Assembly: GCA_019648995.1 (NCBI GenBank)
Contig: BLXT01003068.1
Span: 879,261-921,866, forward strand
Source: Plakobranchus ocellatus
Taxonomy: Eukaryota > Mollusca > Gastropoda > Plakobranchidae
Direction: 5' to 3'
DNA length: 42,606 nucleotides
How positions within the stretch are numbered: the first letter of the stretch is position 1; each line of letters opens with the position of its first letter. Under the pieces are notes generated by a model, which made no database searches, had not been told where the DNA came from, and saw only the letters and a program-made list of their open reading frames with translations. This document shows, one piece after another, positions 33,380 to 42,606 of this stretch. Position numbers and translations under genes: made by a program.

Positions 33380-34363
33380 CATTTGTGATGGGGCCAGCAA
33401 AAACACGGCACATGGTGAAAATTTACGCTTTTATATTTTTCATATTTTCTATATCTGCAGTGTTTGAAATATTTTAATTAAAAGCTAAAATATTGCGCTT
33501 TGAAGACAGAAAAACACAGAAGCATTAAAATGAGAAATTGCGCTTAAATTTTCTGCTTTTTTTCATTTTCTTTGGTTCTCAGAGCAATAAAATTGATTCT
33601 GTTGCATTGGGATATATTTTCAGTCATTGAGCATTAATAAACGTATTTATAAAATAGATATATAACTTAAGAATTATTACTTGATAAAATTGGACAACTG
33701 GCTAAGGAAAGAAAGAATTCAAAGAAAAAAGATGTACACAGCGATTCTCAGCGTTAGAAACAAACCAATCCAGGGACACTTTAAAAAGCATAATTCACTT
33801 TCTAAAATTGTAAGGCACATAACTGGTGAAATTTTTCTCAACCGTTTTATTAAAATTTTAATAGATGTGGCTTTAGGTTGATGAGTTGGACCTGAAATGG
33901 GCTTGACTTAGATTTAGATCTCGACAGATTACTATCATCCGTAGGCTTAGTGAAGATCTGGACTGAATCCTAGGTCTAGATCTAGAATTTTAAATGTCAA
34001 GGATTACTACAGTATATTTTCAAAAGATGTAAACAACTTAAACATAACTTATCTGAGGTAAATACATGGTGAAGATGGTCTAGATACAGACTGTACATAA
34101 TCATGCACTAAATCTAGAACAAGATATATGCTTTGTTTAAGGTTGTATAGGGTTGGTAGCTCTGTTGATCATTGTAGTTCTTCTTATCATAAGCATCATT
34201 GTCCTCATGTGAGCTGGCATTCTCAGGGGCAAAATAATCCACTATGAACTGATTTAGTTGATCATGGTCTGTATTTTTTTTCATTAGAAGAGCAGTAATA
34301 TTTTTTCTTTTTGTTAACTAGATCTACGCCTACATAATGCCGACATGTTTTTGCCGATAAACA
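33380..34363. repeat. left arm of a 1-kb diverged inverted repeat
   Basis: Starts CATTTGTGATGGGGCCAGC and ends near GATAAACA. The inverse complement of 39334-41972 follows it block by block: CAGCAAAAAC, CACATGGTGAAAATTT, ATTGATTCTGTT, CTGAAATGGGCTTGA, TACTATCATC, TAGGTCTAGATCTAGA, CTTTGTTTAAGGT, ATCCACTATGAACTG. Identity looks like roughly three quarters, higher at the outer end. It lacks coding capacity and may be one unit of a dispersed repeat family. Confidence 0.85.
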
Positions 34364-34372
34364 AGCGTAATG

Positions 34373-34385
34373 TTGGCAGGTCTGT
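34373..34385. repeat. orphan transposon end of CAGACCTGCCAAC type
   Basis: GTTGGCAGGTCTG is identical to the putative right end at 7848-7860. It lies ten bases beyond the recognisable end of the inverted-repeat arm. No partner end in the opposite orientation was found nearby. Confidence 0.5.
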
Positions 34386-35394
34386 CTGCTTAATGAATCT
34401 AGATGCAAACTCCATTTCATTTTGTGTCTTTTCTTCTGACCACGGCCCACATCAGGCTGGCTCTTATATCAAATTTAAATCCACAGTAGAAAGGTCTCTG
34501 CAACATCCCATCAGATCCTTGATTCAATTTCAATTAGCAGAGATGCATTGATGTCAGAGGACATTTTATGAAAAAAATTACTTTCATAAGAAATTGATTC
34601 AATTGTTACTACTTGAAAATATGCTTCACTCCATTAATTTATGATAGTCATTTTTACCAAAAACAGTTTAGGGCTGCAAATAGACTTATTTGTGACATTT
34701 AGTGTGAGAGGACACTGGAGGAAGCAGTTTATGAGTCCAACTATACATGTTTGGAAACACTCTAGTTTCTTTGGTGTGGGATAAGGGAAAGTGGTGGTGC
34801 CATTATGTGACCACACATAATTCTACTGACCATTGCAGCATAAACTAGGCCAGTCTTGTGCAAATTATCAGGCTGGCTTATAGTTGGGTAAAGCACAGTG
34901 ACTGCAACACGCAGTCCTTCACATCAGCTATTACAAGTTGTATCGTCTTCAGTGTGGGTTAACCTTTATACACATATTACAAGTATTTTGTGCAATAAGA
35001 ATAAAATTTTCTATTTTATAAGTTAACTTTCATACTGACAGGTTAATTAAAAAAGTATTTGTACTTTTCTACACCTGCTATAAATGCTTTGTAGCATTAT
35101 ACCTGACGAAAAAATGCCTACCCTAGAAAAAGCCAAAAGGTTATTTTACTGCCACAAAAAAGGGAAAAAAAGCTTATGAGCTTCCTGCATATACATCCTG
35201 AAACTGATTCCCATGAATCTGCAGGATATGAATTTCACAAAATATTATTTCAAGAATATTTTTCTCTCTTTCCAAGGCTTAGAATTTGGCTCAGAATTAA
35301 GACATCTTTATCCAGTTTTCATCATTGCAAAGTTTATGGAAGATAGTCTTAGGATTTATATTAAATTGATTTTTAAGTGCATAAAATAAAAATA

Positions 35395-35821
35395 CAGTGG
35401 AACCCTAAAAAACTGAAGTCCAATAATTTGAATTTCTCATAAATCGAAGTATTTATGATGTAAGGTTTTTTTTTCTCTCCTTTGGCTTTGTTAAGTTCAC
35501 ACTCATTATTCAAAGTCAAAGAAAGTCGATTCTCATCATTCGAAGACCACATCGCCACAAAATGCCAAAAAAATTTGTCTTCCTCTCGCCACTCTCGAAA
35601 CAGTGCTGATCAGTATTTAAAAATAAACTGGGATACTCCAGGAGTGCCATTAATAATAATGTGACAAAGGGAAAAGGTAAAACTAGGGTGAGAGGAGGAA
35701 AGAGGGGTGCCGAATGTAGCTTTAATAATTAGTGGTGTTCTTTGTCCCCTAATCTTGCCCCTTTTAATAATTTGAAGTTTTGGTCCATTCCCTGGCAATT
35801 CAAATTATGAGATTTCCATTG
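35395..35821. mobile_element. 427-bp pogo-like MITE in an intron of the RS-rich gene
   Basis: TA at 35393-35394 and 35822-35823 flank the element. The left end CAGTGGAACCCTAAAAAACT and the inverse complement of the right end, CAATGGAAATCTCATAATTT, are similar. Words like AATTTGAA and AAATCGAAGT recur in the subterminal parts. A TA duplication and CAGTGGAACC-type ends are characteristic of pogo/Tigger-group MITEs. No transposase is encoded. Confidence 0.7.
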
Positions 35822-35907
35822 TATAAACTTTCAAGCCATTTTCATTGGTTTAAAGATCTATCATACTTAAGAATCACATTTTGCCCTTAAACTGAGATAC
35901 TAGTCAC

Positions 35908-36136
35908 CTGCTTTTTCTGATGCCGTTGTACATCATGCTCATCACTGGTTTGCAAATCAGATGAATCATGTGATTGGGTCTTCCGCTTCTTCTGTTTTTT
36001 ATTGGCTTTTGGAGAGACTGATGATGCTGCAGAGGAAGATGATTCACTTCTTGTGGCATGTTTCTTAGCAAGTCTTGATCGTTGAGGTGAAGGTGAGTTT
36101 GATACACTGCTATCCCACCTAGACTTGCTTGATTTT
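35908..36136 (-). CDS. internal exon of an RS-rich (Ser/Arg) protein
   Basis: On the minus strand the exon lies between TTTTTCAAG and CAG|GTGACT. It begins with one base completing a Lys codon and encodes 76 residues. It contains SKSRWDSS, SPSPQRSRLAKK, a serine run (SESSSSAASS) and a basic patch (KKQKKRKTQ). The open frame continues without a stop, while the other frames read as unrelated sequence. SR/RS dipeptides, Ser-Pro sites and Lys/Arg runs are typical of nuclear RS-type splicing or mRNA-processing proteins. No RRM, zinc finger or kinase domain lies in the window, so the family is not assigned. Confidence 0.75.
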
Positions 36137-36789
36137 CTTGAAAAAGGAGATTATTACAAAAATGAACATTCATATGCTGACCAAACCTGCGAGCTATTTT
36201 AAGTTACAGGTTTAAAGGTGATTAAAAAAAAAAATCTCTCCAAATTTTAACTGTGCTGTAATACAAATTGCCCAGCATTAAATTTTGTTTTTAAAAAGCA
36301 TAACTTTTATACTTGCAAAGCCTATGTAGTGATTTTTTTCTTGGCTTAACCAATGACTTAAAATATTCAAGATGCAACTTCTCACTCATTTGGATTAATC
36401 TTATGGTTTTATGTTTGACACAAAACCATATATGCTTTACAGGAAAAAAGACCACAGAAGGATAAGTTTGATGTTTCCCAAAGATTTCCAAACAAGTGTC
36501 AAAGGACAGCAAGACTCCTTCAAAGGCTATATAGGACTAACAATGTGATAAGTTGTGACAACTGTATGTAAATTTAATGCACTGATTTATACCTCAAACT
36601 GTCTCACTTTTGTTGACTTAACACACTTATATTCTTAGAGGTCACATTGAATGAGTGAAATGTCCCATAAAGACTTTTCTGTGTTTAGATAAATTAATTG
36701 TATTTTGATTTGTCCTGTCTTTAAAATGCTTTTTTCAAAAACTTAAAAGTATCAAAGCATAGTGAGTAAAAAGAATTGTAGACACTCAC

Positions 36790-36870
36790 TTTAGAATGGT
36801 GTCTGGAGACTGAGATGATCTAGAGTGCTTCACTGATTTTTTTCGAGGAGACTCCTTTGGTTTGCTATCC
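36790..36870 (-). CDS. internal 81-bp exon of the RS-rich protein gene
   Basis: On the minus strand TTTATTTAG precedes the exon and GTGAGT follows it. It carries one base, 26 codons and two bases, with DSKPKESPRKKS and HSRSSQSPDT as the recognisable parts. Both split codons join in frame with the neighbouring exons. The length is a multiple of three, so skipping it would keep the frame. Confidence 0.75.
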
Positions 36871-37428
36871 CTAAATAAAAAAATAAAATATACATTAAAA
36901 ACTACTTTCAAGACTGACACGATTAACAAATTAAAATTATTGTAAGAAAACAATTTAAAAATCGAGAGAGTTCTTAGTTTCTGTAATTTTTTATCTAAAC
37001 CTCTTATAATTTAAGTTTCAAAAGAAGACCTTCTCTAGTTGTGGGAGCAGATGTAAAAAAAAAAAAAATGGGAGCAGATGTTAAAAAAAGAAAAAAAGAT
37101 ATATGGCAGAGGAATCATTGAAATTGAATCAGGAAAAAAAACCTCTCAGAACAAAGAAAACAAAACAGGAATCAGTTTCATAAAATTTTTTTTCAATGCA
37201 AAATAAGCAACGCTGATCCAATAAACAACTGTCAAATCCACCATATGTGAAAAAAAAGTTTTTGTCATTAAAGAATTAAGAAAACATTTATTATATTAGG
37301 ATATTAACTTGATATTTGAGAAAAATACTTTTGAGCAAAAGCAAAAGAGCATTCTCATCTGAAAATATTAAGACTAAACTGGTTTCAGTAGCAAAAAAAA
37401 ACAACAACTGAGACTACAGAGAACTTAC
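36871..37428 (-). other. intron of the RS-rich gene
   Basis: Bounded by GTAAGT at 37428 and TTTAG at 36871 on the minus strand. It contains a short tandem of TGGGAGCAGATGT with A runs at about 37040-37095. Confidence 0.65.
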
Positions 37429-37488
37429 TTGTAACTGTTTGGTGATGATGGGGACCTCTTGCTTTTGATTGGACTTGATGACCGAGAC
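37429..37488 (-). CDS. internal 60-bp exon of the RS-rich protein gene
   Basis: On the minus strand TTCTCAG precedes and GTAAGT, a consensus donor, follows. It carries one base, 19 codons and two bases. The peptide starts SRSSSPIKSKRSPSSPNS, a typical RS/SP-rich segment. Joined to 36790-36870 the split codon is Lys. Its length, too, is a multiple of three. Further upstream exons are expected beyond it but were not identified. Confidence 0.75.
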
Positions 37489-39333
37489 CTGAGAACAGAA
37501 TATGTGTAGCATATCAAGATTGTCAGTCAAAGCAAGATATAGCGATTAAAAGTCTAAATATCCTTAACTGAAGAATATATTTAAAATCAGAAAATACCGT
37601 GCTGCGCAGCAAGAACGTACATTTTATAAAACCTATATTATAATTATGTATCAAAGAAATTGAAATGTGATTGGAAGTTACACAATCCTCTTAAGTGTGT
37701 CCTACAATAACTCATGACAACAGGCTTGTTATATTTTGGAGACAATGTAGTTATTTTCTTCGGATATTCCTCTTAGCATTATAAAATAAGGGAGGAAAAA
37801 AATTGATAAAATATCTTTACATGATGGAGCGATTCTCTCAGGTTTGTCAAGAAGGAATTTTAAAAATCACTCAAAACATTACAAACATCCCCACTTCAAA
37901 AAGTCACTTTAAATGTTTTGCAACAAATGGCTGTAATGCATTTACATCAAACAGCATTTGTTGTCTTACTTACTTAATTATAGTATTGAGTATGGAAAAC
38001 ATGTCAATATATTGTAGAATCGTGAAAAACAATAAGTCTCAGCAAAGTTTTATGATTTTTTTTTAGAAGCAGGAAAGAAGTTTATAAGAGTGCATCCTTC
38101 AAATTTCAAACCTGACTTATTATTTTGCTTCATACTTCAGAGGTAAGTGATGACGCCATAAGCAATGAGCCAACGCATTGATCAAAAGGATCAATGATAA
38201 ACATGAGTTGGCTTGATAAGGCTGGGGTTGGCCTCACTCGACCTGAGGTGGGGGCTGTGGTCAACAAGCTGCTGCACTGGCATTCAACCATCCCTCGTCC
38301 TAGATATCATGAGAGCTGAGCACAAACGAGCGAAGCAGTCAACCAAGGGAGGATGTAGAGCTCTGTTATATGACCGCCACACCTATTCATCCATCAGCAA
38401 CGCAAGAAGGGAGAAGCTAGCGATCAGACCAACACTCGAAACAGACTCAATGTGAATGTGATAACACGATATCCTGGTCACCTGGGTCCTTCTCGATTCT
38501 GTTGCATTTTATTAACTGACAGGGCCAGTCTGGATGCGCCCTTGAATGAACATTTATGAACAACAAAATTAAATAACACAGAGTAACTGAGCAAACACTT
38601 TTTCAACATTCCATTTTGAAAATTACAATATTATAAACAGTTCATTTTACTTGAAGCTTTCGCAATTGCAAATTCTATTGAGTGCCTTGAATTCATATAA
38701 ATGAGCCATGCTTTGCAAGCTTAAAATAAAAATTCTTTTCTTTATTGCCCTTTTCAGAAACTGTGCAGAATATTGAAGTTATCCACTGAAGCTTTAAAGC
38801 ATTGAATACAAATACAAATTTACTTCTTTCAGTTATTTTTCAAAACAGTTAATTACCAAATCTGACTCATTTTGACTGGTGTCCAAACATTGTAATCAAG
38901 AAATATTCATATATTAGTCAGAAGATACAAAAAGTGATGTGTTCAGCAAAAACACACCACATGTCACCGGGCTCTACTTCGAGCTACAGGCAAAATAGTG
39001 ATGCCAGGTCAATATCTAACGTAATTATCATTGTTTAAAATCAATCTTGAACTTTTATTATATCAATTTATCATGTCACAAAATATTATTATCTAATTTT
39101 TTGTACAAAGGTGTTTCTAAAAGCTTTTTTTATGTCATATTGTGTCCTCTTGTGAAAAAAATTATTTTTTTTTTGAGTCATCTGCTCCCACTAATTTGCC
39201 AATTCAAATAAATCTGTACCTATACATCATATTTAACAACATTCATCTTTTTATTTTTAATGCAAAATTCTTTTGTAACTATGATGAATATCTTTTTGCA
39301 AATTGAGAGCTTTTCCCCATTTCTAAGGGCCTC
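37489..39333 (-). other. upstream intron of the RS-rich gene, mostly unrecognised
   Basis: AT-rich except for a GC-richer block at about 38195-38460. That block carries coding-like fragments on the plus strand, described separately. No minus-strand exon with suitable splice sites was found. Confidence 0.45.
38195..38460 (+). pseudogene. possible orphan coding fragment, unrecognised
   Basis: GC content rises here against the AT-rich surroundings. One frame reads MSWLDKAGVGLTRPEVGA and continues to IPRPRYHES, then stops. The neighbouring frame stays open for 80 codons (38213-38455), with KRAKQSTKGGCRALLYDR. A frameshifted remnant of a mobile-element or host gene is possible. No family is recognised. 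Confidence 0.3.
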
Positions 39334-41972
39334 TGTTTATCAGCAACATATTGGTATCTTCTAGGCCAAGATCTAGTTAGTGGAAAAAAAAACTGTTGGT
39401 CTTCTTCTAAATGAAACATCAGCATGTTTTTGTAATGTTACAAAAATAACAGGCCACGATTAACTAAATCAGTTCATAGTGGATTATCTTGTCTCTGAGG
39501 ATGCTTATAATAAGAAAAATCATGACAATCAACTGAGCTACCAAGCTTATACGACCTTAAACAAAGTATAGATTTATATCTAGTCGATAATTATGTAGAA
39601 TATCCATTTAAATCTTGATCTAGACCATTTTCACCATGTATTTATGTTTCAGTTGTTTCAATGTTATGAAAATATATTTTGGTAGTCCTCGACATCTTAA
39701 ATTGTAGATCTAGATCTAGACCTAGGGTTTAATCCAGACTTTCAGTACACCTACAGATGATAGTAATCTCTAGAGATCTAAATCAAGCCCATTTCAGGAC
39801 TAACTCATCAATCTAGATCAGTACAAAATTTGATACATCATGATAACAATGATAAATGATAACATCTATATTTATATCTACATCTTCAGGACTATAGATT
39901 CTCAAAACGTTTTTTTTTAGGCTTTGATAAATATGAAGTTGGGGGGGCGACTTTCCAGCTAATGTTATTTGAAAGAAAGAGGGGACTTATTTGAAATATT
40001 TGGTCTTAACTAAGTTTGATGATAACTCCATGAGTGGTAATCTCAAAGTCTCAATTCAGTCTCTTTGAGATTATGCATGTCCAGTCCTCAATAATTAACT
40101 AAACAATTGAGAAATACAAGGAAAATGCTGTATATACAATAGGAAAAAAATACACCCAGGTGTGTGCCTTACAACTTTAGAGAGTGAATTATGCTATTTA
40201 AAGTATCTATGCAGACATGCTTTTCCTTGAAAAATTTTTGAGGAACATCAAGGGCAAAAATGCGGAACATTATATAAAAATGCGGAACAAACCCAAACCT
40301 GAATATAACGGGAACTGACGCTGATTAAACAAAAAAACAACACTCAATTCAACTAAGTTCCAATCAATCATAGTGGTGTACCTTTAGGACGCGGGAGAGT
40401 GTAGAGGATATCAGTTCCTGTCTAAATCGGCACTAACACTAAGCCAACTGCTTAACATTTAGCCTCCATCTTGCTTAACTTTGGGTCACTTATTTCAATG
40501 TTACCTTTGGAATTCAATTTTATTAACGTTTCTCAAACAGAAAATTCTATTAAACTTATTTCCCTATTCTATCCCTTAAAATGCCGAATGCCTTGATGCA
40601 TTCTTTTCGAATATAATGCTGTCGTCTTTTGCGGATTGGGGCTTCTGTGTAGAGCAATTTCTTTTCGGTCATTTTGAAGAGACATAGACATATCCAAGAT
40701 ACGCAGGCCTGATTGTATTATATTAAGTTCTGTCATAGTATTATCATGGGACTGGCAATGGCAAGAGCCTAGCATCGATAAGACAGTCTCGCACCGAGCC
40801 TAAGTTCAATGTTGGGTTTATAACTTCTCTAGATATAAAAGACTCGTATAGGTAGTCTTGAAGTCTAGATAATTAAGTTCGACCAAACCAGTTGGCAGAT
40901 TTAAAACGGGAAAATTATCCCAAAACTCTTAATTTTTATCAAAATTGAAATTCTGCCGCGGTGATTTTCATAGATCGAGGTCGCTGATTTCAAATTTGCC
41001 GTCATAATTTTCGTATTTGCTCTCCATGCAAAGATATGTCTGCTGAAAAAAACCCCTAGTCAAGGTGAGTGACGTCACAGTGTGAATGACCGACCATCTA
41101 CGGGGCAACTGTTAGTGATGGTAGGCCTCACCATGATGTTTGTCTATAGATGCACTGCACGGATAGGTTTGCTCCAAACCACCCCCAACCCCTCTTCAGT
41201 CTGCAAGATGCATGCTCGGTGTTATGAAAAAAAGATCTAGCAAAGAGTGCCGTGTATTTAATAAGTTTGAAAAGTTTGTTGCAGTGTTAACGCCGTTGTT
41301 TTTTGTTTTTTTTCTCTCTCTGACTCTTAGTCTTTTAATATTCTCGCGTTGTATATGCAGAGAAGCGCCGCTACACCCAGACTAAGTTTATTTGTGAGAG
41401 TATGACCAATCACAAATCGGCGAAATTCTGGATTTTGTGATAAAAATGCGGATTTCCGGAACGCATGTCATTTTCTGGTAGAATTGCGGGACAAATCCAA
41501 ATCGGAATTTCAGGAACAGTAAGCATGTCTGCTATGGAATGGTTTGTTTATAAAAATGAGAATAGCTTTGAACATCTTTTTTTTTTTTACTTTCTTTCTT
41601 TCACTAGCCAATTATACAATAAAAAAACTAATAACTCTTAAAGACATCAAATTTATTTTATATGTTCAATAAATGCTCAAGGACTAAAATTGTATCCTGA
41701 TGTAACAGAATCAATTTGACTGCTTTATGAACCAAAGAAATAGAGAAAACTTCATCGAAAATGAAAGCAGAAACTTTAAACGCAATGTTCTCATTTCAAC
41801 ATTTCTGTGTCTTTCCATCTTCAATGTGCAATATTTCAAATTTTAATTAAAATTTTTCAAAAATTCAAAAAGTATGATGTCCAGAACACTCTGGAGATTT
41901 AGAAAATATAAAAAACCAGAATATCTTAAATTTTCACCATGTGCCATGTTTTTGCTGGTCCCATCACAAATG
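39334..41972. repeat. right arm of the diverged inverted repeat, interrupted by an insertion
   Basis: Its inverse complement matches 33380-34363 from CATTTGTGATGGGACCAGC at 41972 down to GATAAACA at 39334. The match is broken by the 1,322-bp insertion at 40211-41532. About 300 further bases near 39840-40140 are also absent from the left arm. It lies in the intron upstream of the 37429-37488 exon. Confidence 0.85.
40211..41532. mobile_element. 1,322-bp element with 12-bp inverted ends and a TAT target duplication
   Basis: The left end GCAGACATGCTT (40211-40222) is the exact inverse complement of AAGCATGTCTGC (41521-41532). TAT flanks both sides (40208-40210, 41533-41535). Removing the element and one TAT restores base-for-base alignment with the empty site in the left arm near 33760-33780. 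Just inside both ends lie words such as AAAAATGCGGA, GCGGAACAAACCCAAA and GCGGGACAAATCCAAA, a repeated subterminal motif in direct orientation. Open frames inside are short and unrecognised (for instance the minus strand at 40569-40775), so it looks non-autonomous or decayed. The superfamily is unknown; a 3-bp duplication occurs in Harbinger and CACTA groups. Confidence 0.8.
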
Positions 41973-42248
41973 TAAAAGCAAGCATATTTTCTTTATATGC
42001 TGTATATTTATACCCTTGCCTCATTTAGAAGAAAAGAAAAAGTAAAACATTTCCCACAAGCCTGACTTGCCAATAATAAAAAAGCAATGCTTTTTTCACT
42101 TTTTTTTTCTCTGCTTCAAAGAAAATACAACCAAAAATACAGCAGAATTGGCAAAAAAGAAGCATAAGAAGTAATTTGAAATACTATCACTTTGAACGCT
42201 TAAGATCTTAAAAAAAACATTGTAGAGAGGTATGCTGATATCAAAATA

Positions 42249-42606
42249 CAGTCGACACTGCTTAAGTCGAAGCCGCTTAAGTCGATTTTCATTCAAGTCG
42301 ATCTTTTATCTTGGAACCACCCCCGTAGAAGACTTATTAAGAAGGGCCACCGCATAACTCGATTTTTATCTAAGTCGATCTTTTACTGTTCGGCGCCGCT
42401 CATCAATGAACGCTTTTTCTCCGATGAGCGTAATGCTAGGCTAGCCCTATACTATACAATTCACCCTGTGTTACATTTTCTATCGCTTCACTACAGTCTC
42501 AGGATGGAGCCACAGCAGGAAGCTTTATTTGTGTGTGTGTGTTTAAGGGTAAGAGGAGGAAGGGTGTTGCTCATCACAGGCCAACAGTCTAGTCTGGGGG
42601 CTGGCC
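42249..42606. mobile_element. left end of a pogo-like element, running off the window
   Basis: After TA at 42247-42248 the sequence begins CAGTCGACACTGCTTAAGTC. It repeats the words CTTAAGTCGA and AAGTCGATCTTTTA several times to about 42385, closely resembling the ends of the element at 18664-19532. The interior after 42390 is GC-richer and includes a GT run. The right end and any transposase lie beyond the window. Confidence 0.7.

Larger units (their letters stand above)
32255..35907 (-). other. intron of the RS-rich gene, carrying the left inverted-repeat arm
   Basis: Bounded on the minus strand by CAG|GTGACT at 35907 and CCTAAG at 32255. It holds the repeat at 33380-34363, a CAGACCTGCCAAC-type transposon end at 34373-34385 and the pogo-like MITE at 35395-35821. 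No additional exon was recognised. Confidence 0.6.

Noticed and set aside
38066..38131. Possible plus-strand mini exon with a T-rich acceptor and GTAAGT donor
   Set aside because: Open in one frame but isolated; no plus-strand partner exon in compatible phase was found and it lies in an intron of the minus-strand gene.
41059..41090. AAG|GTGAGT donor-like site near a CRE-like TGACGTCA
   Set aside because: Lies inside the 40211-41532 insertion with no open frame leading into it; probably incidental or part of the element.

Overview
This is eukaryotic, almost certainly metazoan, nuclear DNA. It is AT-rich, genes are split by GT-AG introns, there are long A and T runs and microsatellites, and decayed DNA transposons (pogo-like, piggyBac-like, hAT-like or unclassified) fill the introns and spacers. 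The transposon mix and the many short AGATCTAGATCT-type words suggest an invertebrate, perhaps a mollusc. That placement is an inference. No rRNA, tRNA gene, CRISPR array or bacterial-type operon was seen.

Left part (1-15.5 kb): the 3' end of a plus-strand gene. Four, perhaps five, exons join in compatible phases: a possible exon end at 1-13, then 443-527, 1392-1581, 2583-2883 and the large last exon 8960-11760. Together they encode about 1,124 C-terminal residues of a low-complexity scaffold-like protein with proline-rich, His-rich and tyrosine motifs. I do not recognise the family. The 3' UTR probably runs about 3.7 kb to an AATAAA at 15485. The 6-kb last intron holds a possible large element with CAGnCCTGCCAAC ends. 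Nested in it is a second element with inverted ends around a frameshifted coding remnant.

Middle part (15.5-32.1 kb): no intact gene was found. It holds a tRNA-derived SINE-like fragment, a 413-bp MITE, an 869-bp pogo-like element, a 2.8-kb decayed mobile-element gene on the minus strand, a piggyBac transposase remnant on the minus strand, a direct duplication and a degenerate GAT-rich repeat.

Right part (32.1-42.6 kb): the 3' end of a minus-strand gene for a Ser/Arg-rich (RS-type) protein. It was reconstructed from four small exons (37429-37488, 36790-36870, 35908-36136, 32168-32254) whose phases match at every junction. Two diverged inverted copies of a roughly 1-kb repeat, at 33380-34363 and 39334-41972, sit in the introns on either side of the first three of these exons. 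The right copy is split by a 1,322-bp element with 12-bp inverted ends; the left copy shows the empty site. The window ends inside another pogo-like element.

The two genes converge, with 3' ends facing each other across the repeat-rich middle. Nothing seen links their functions.
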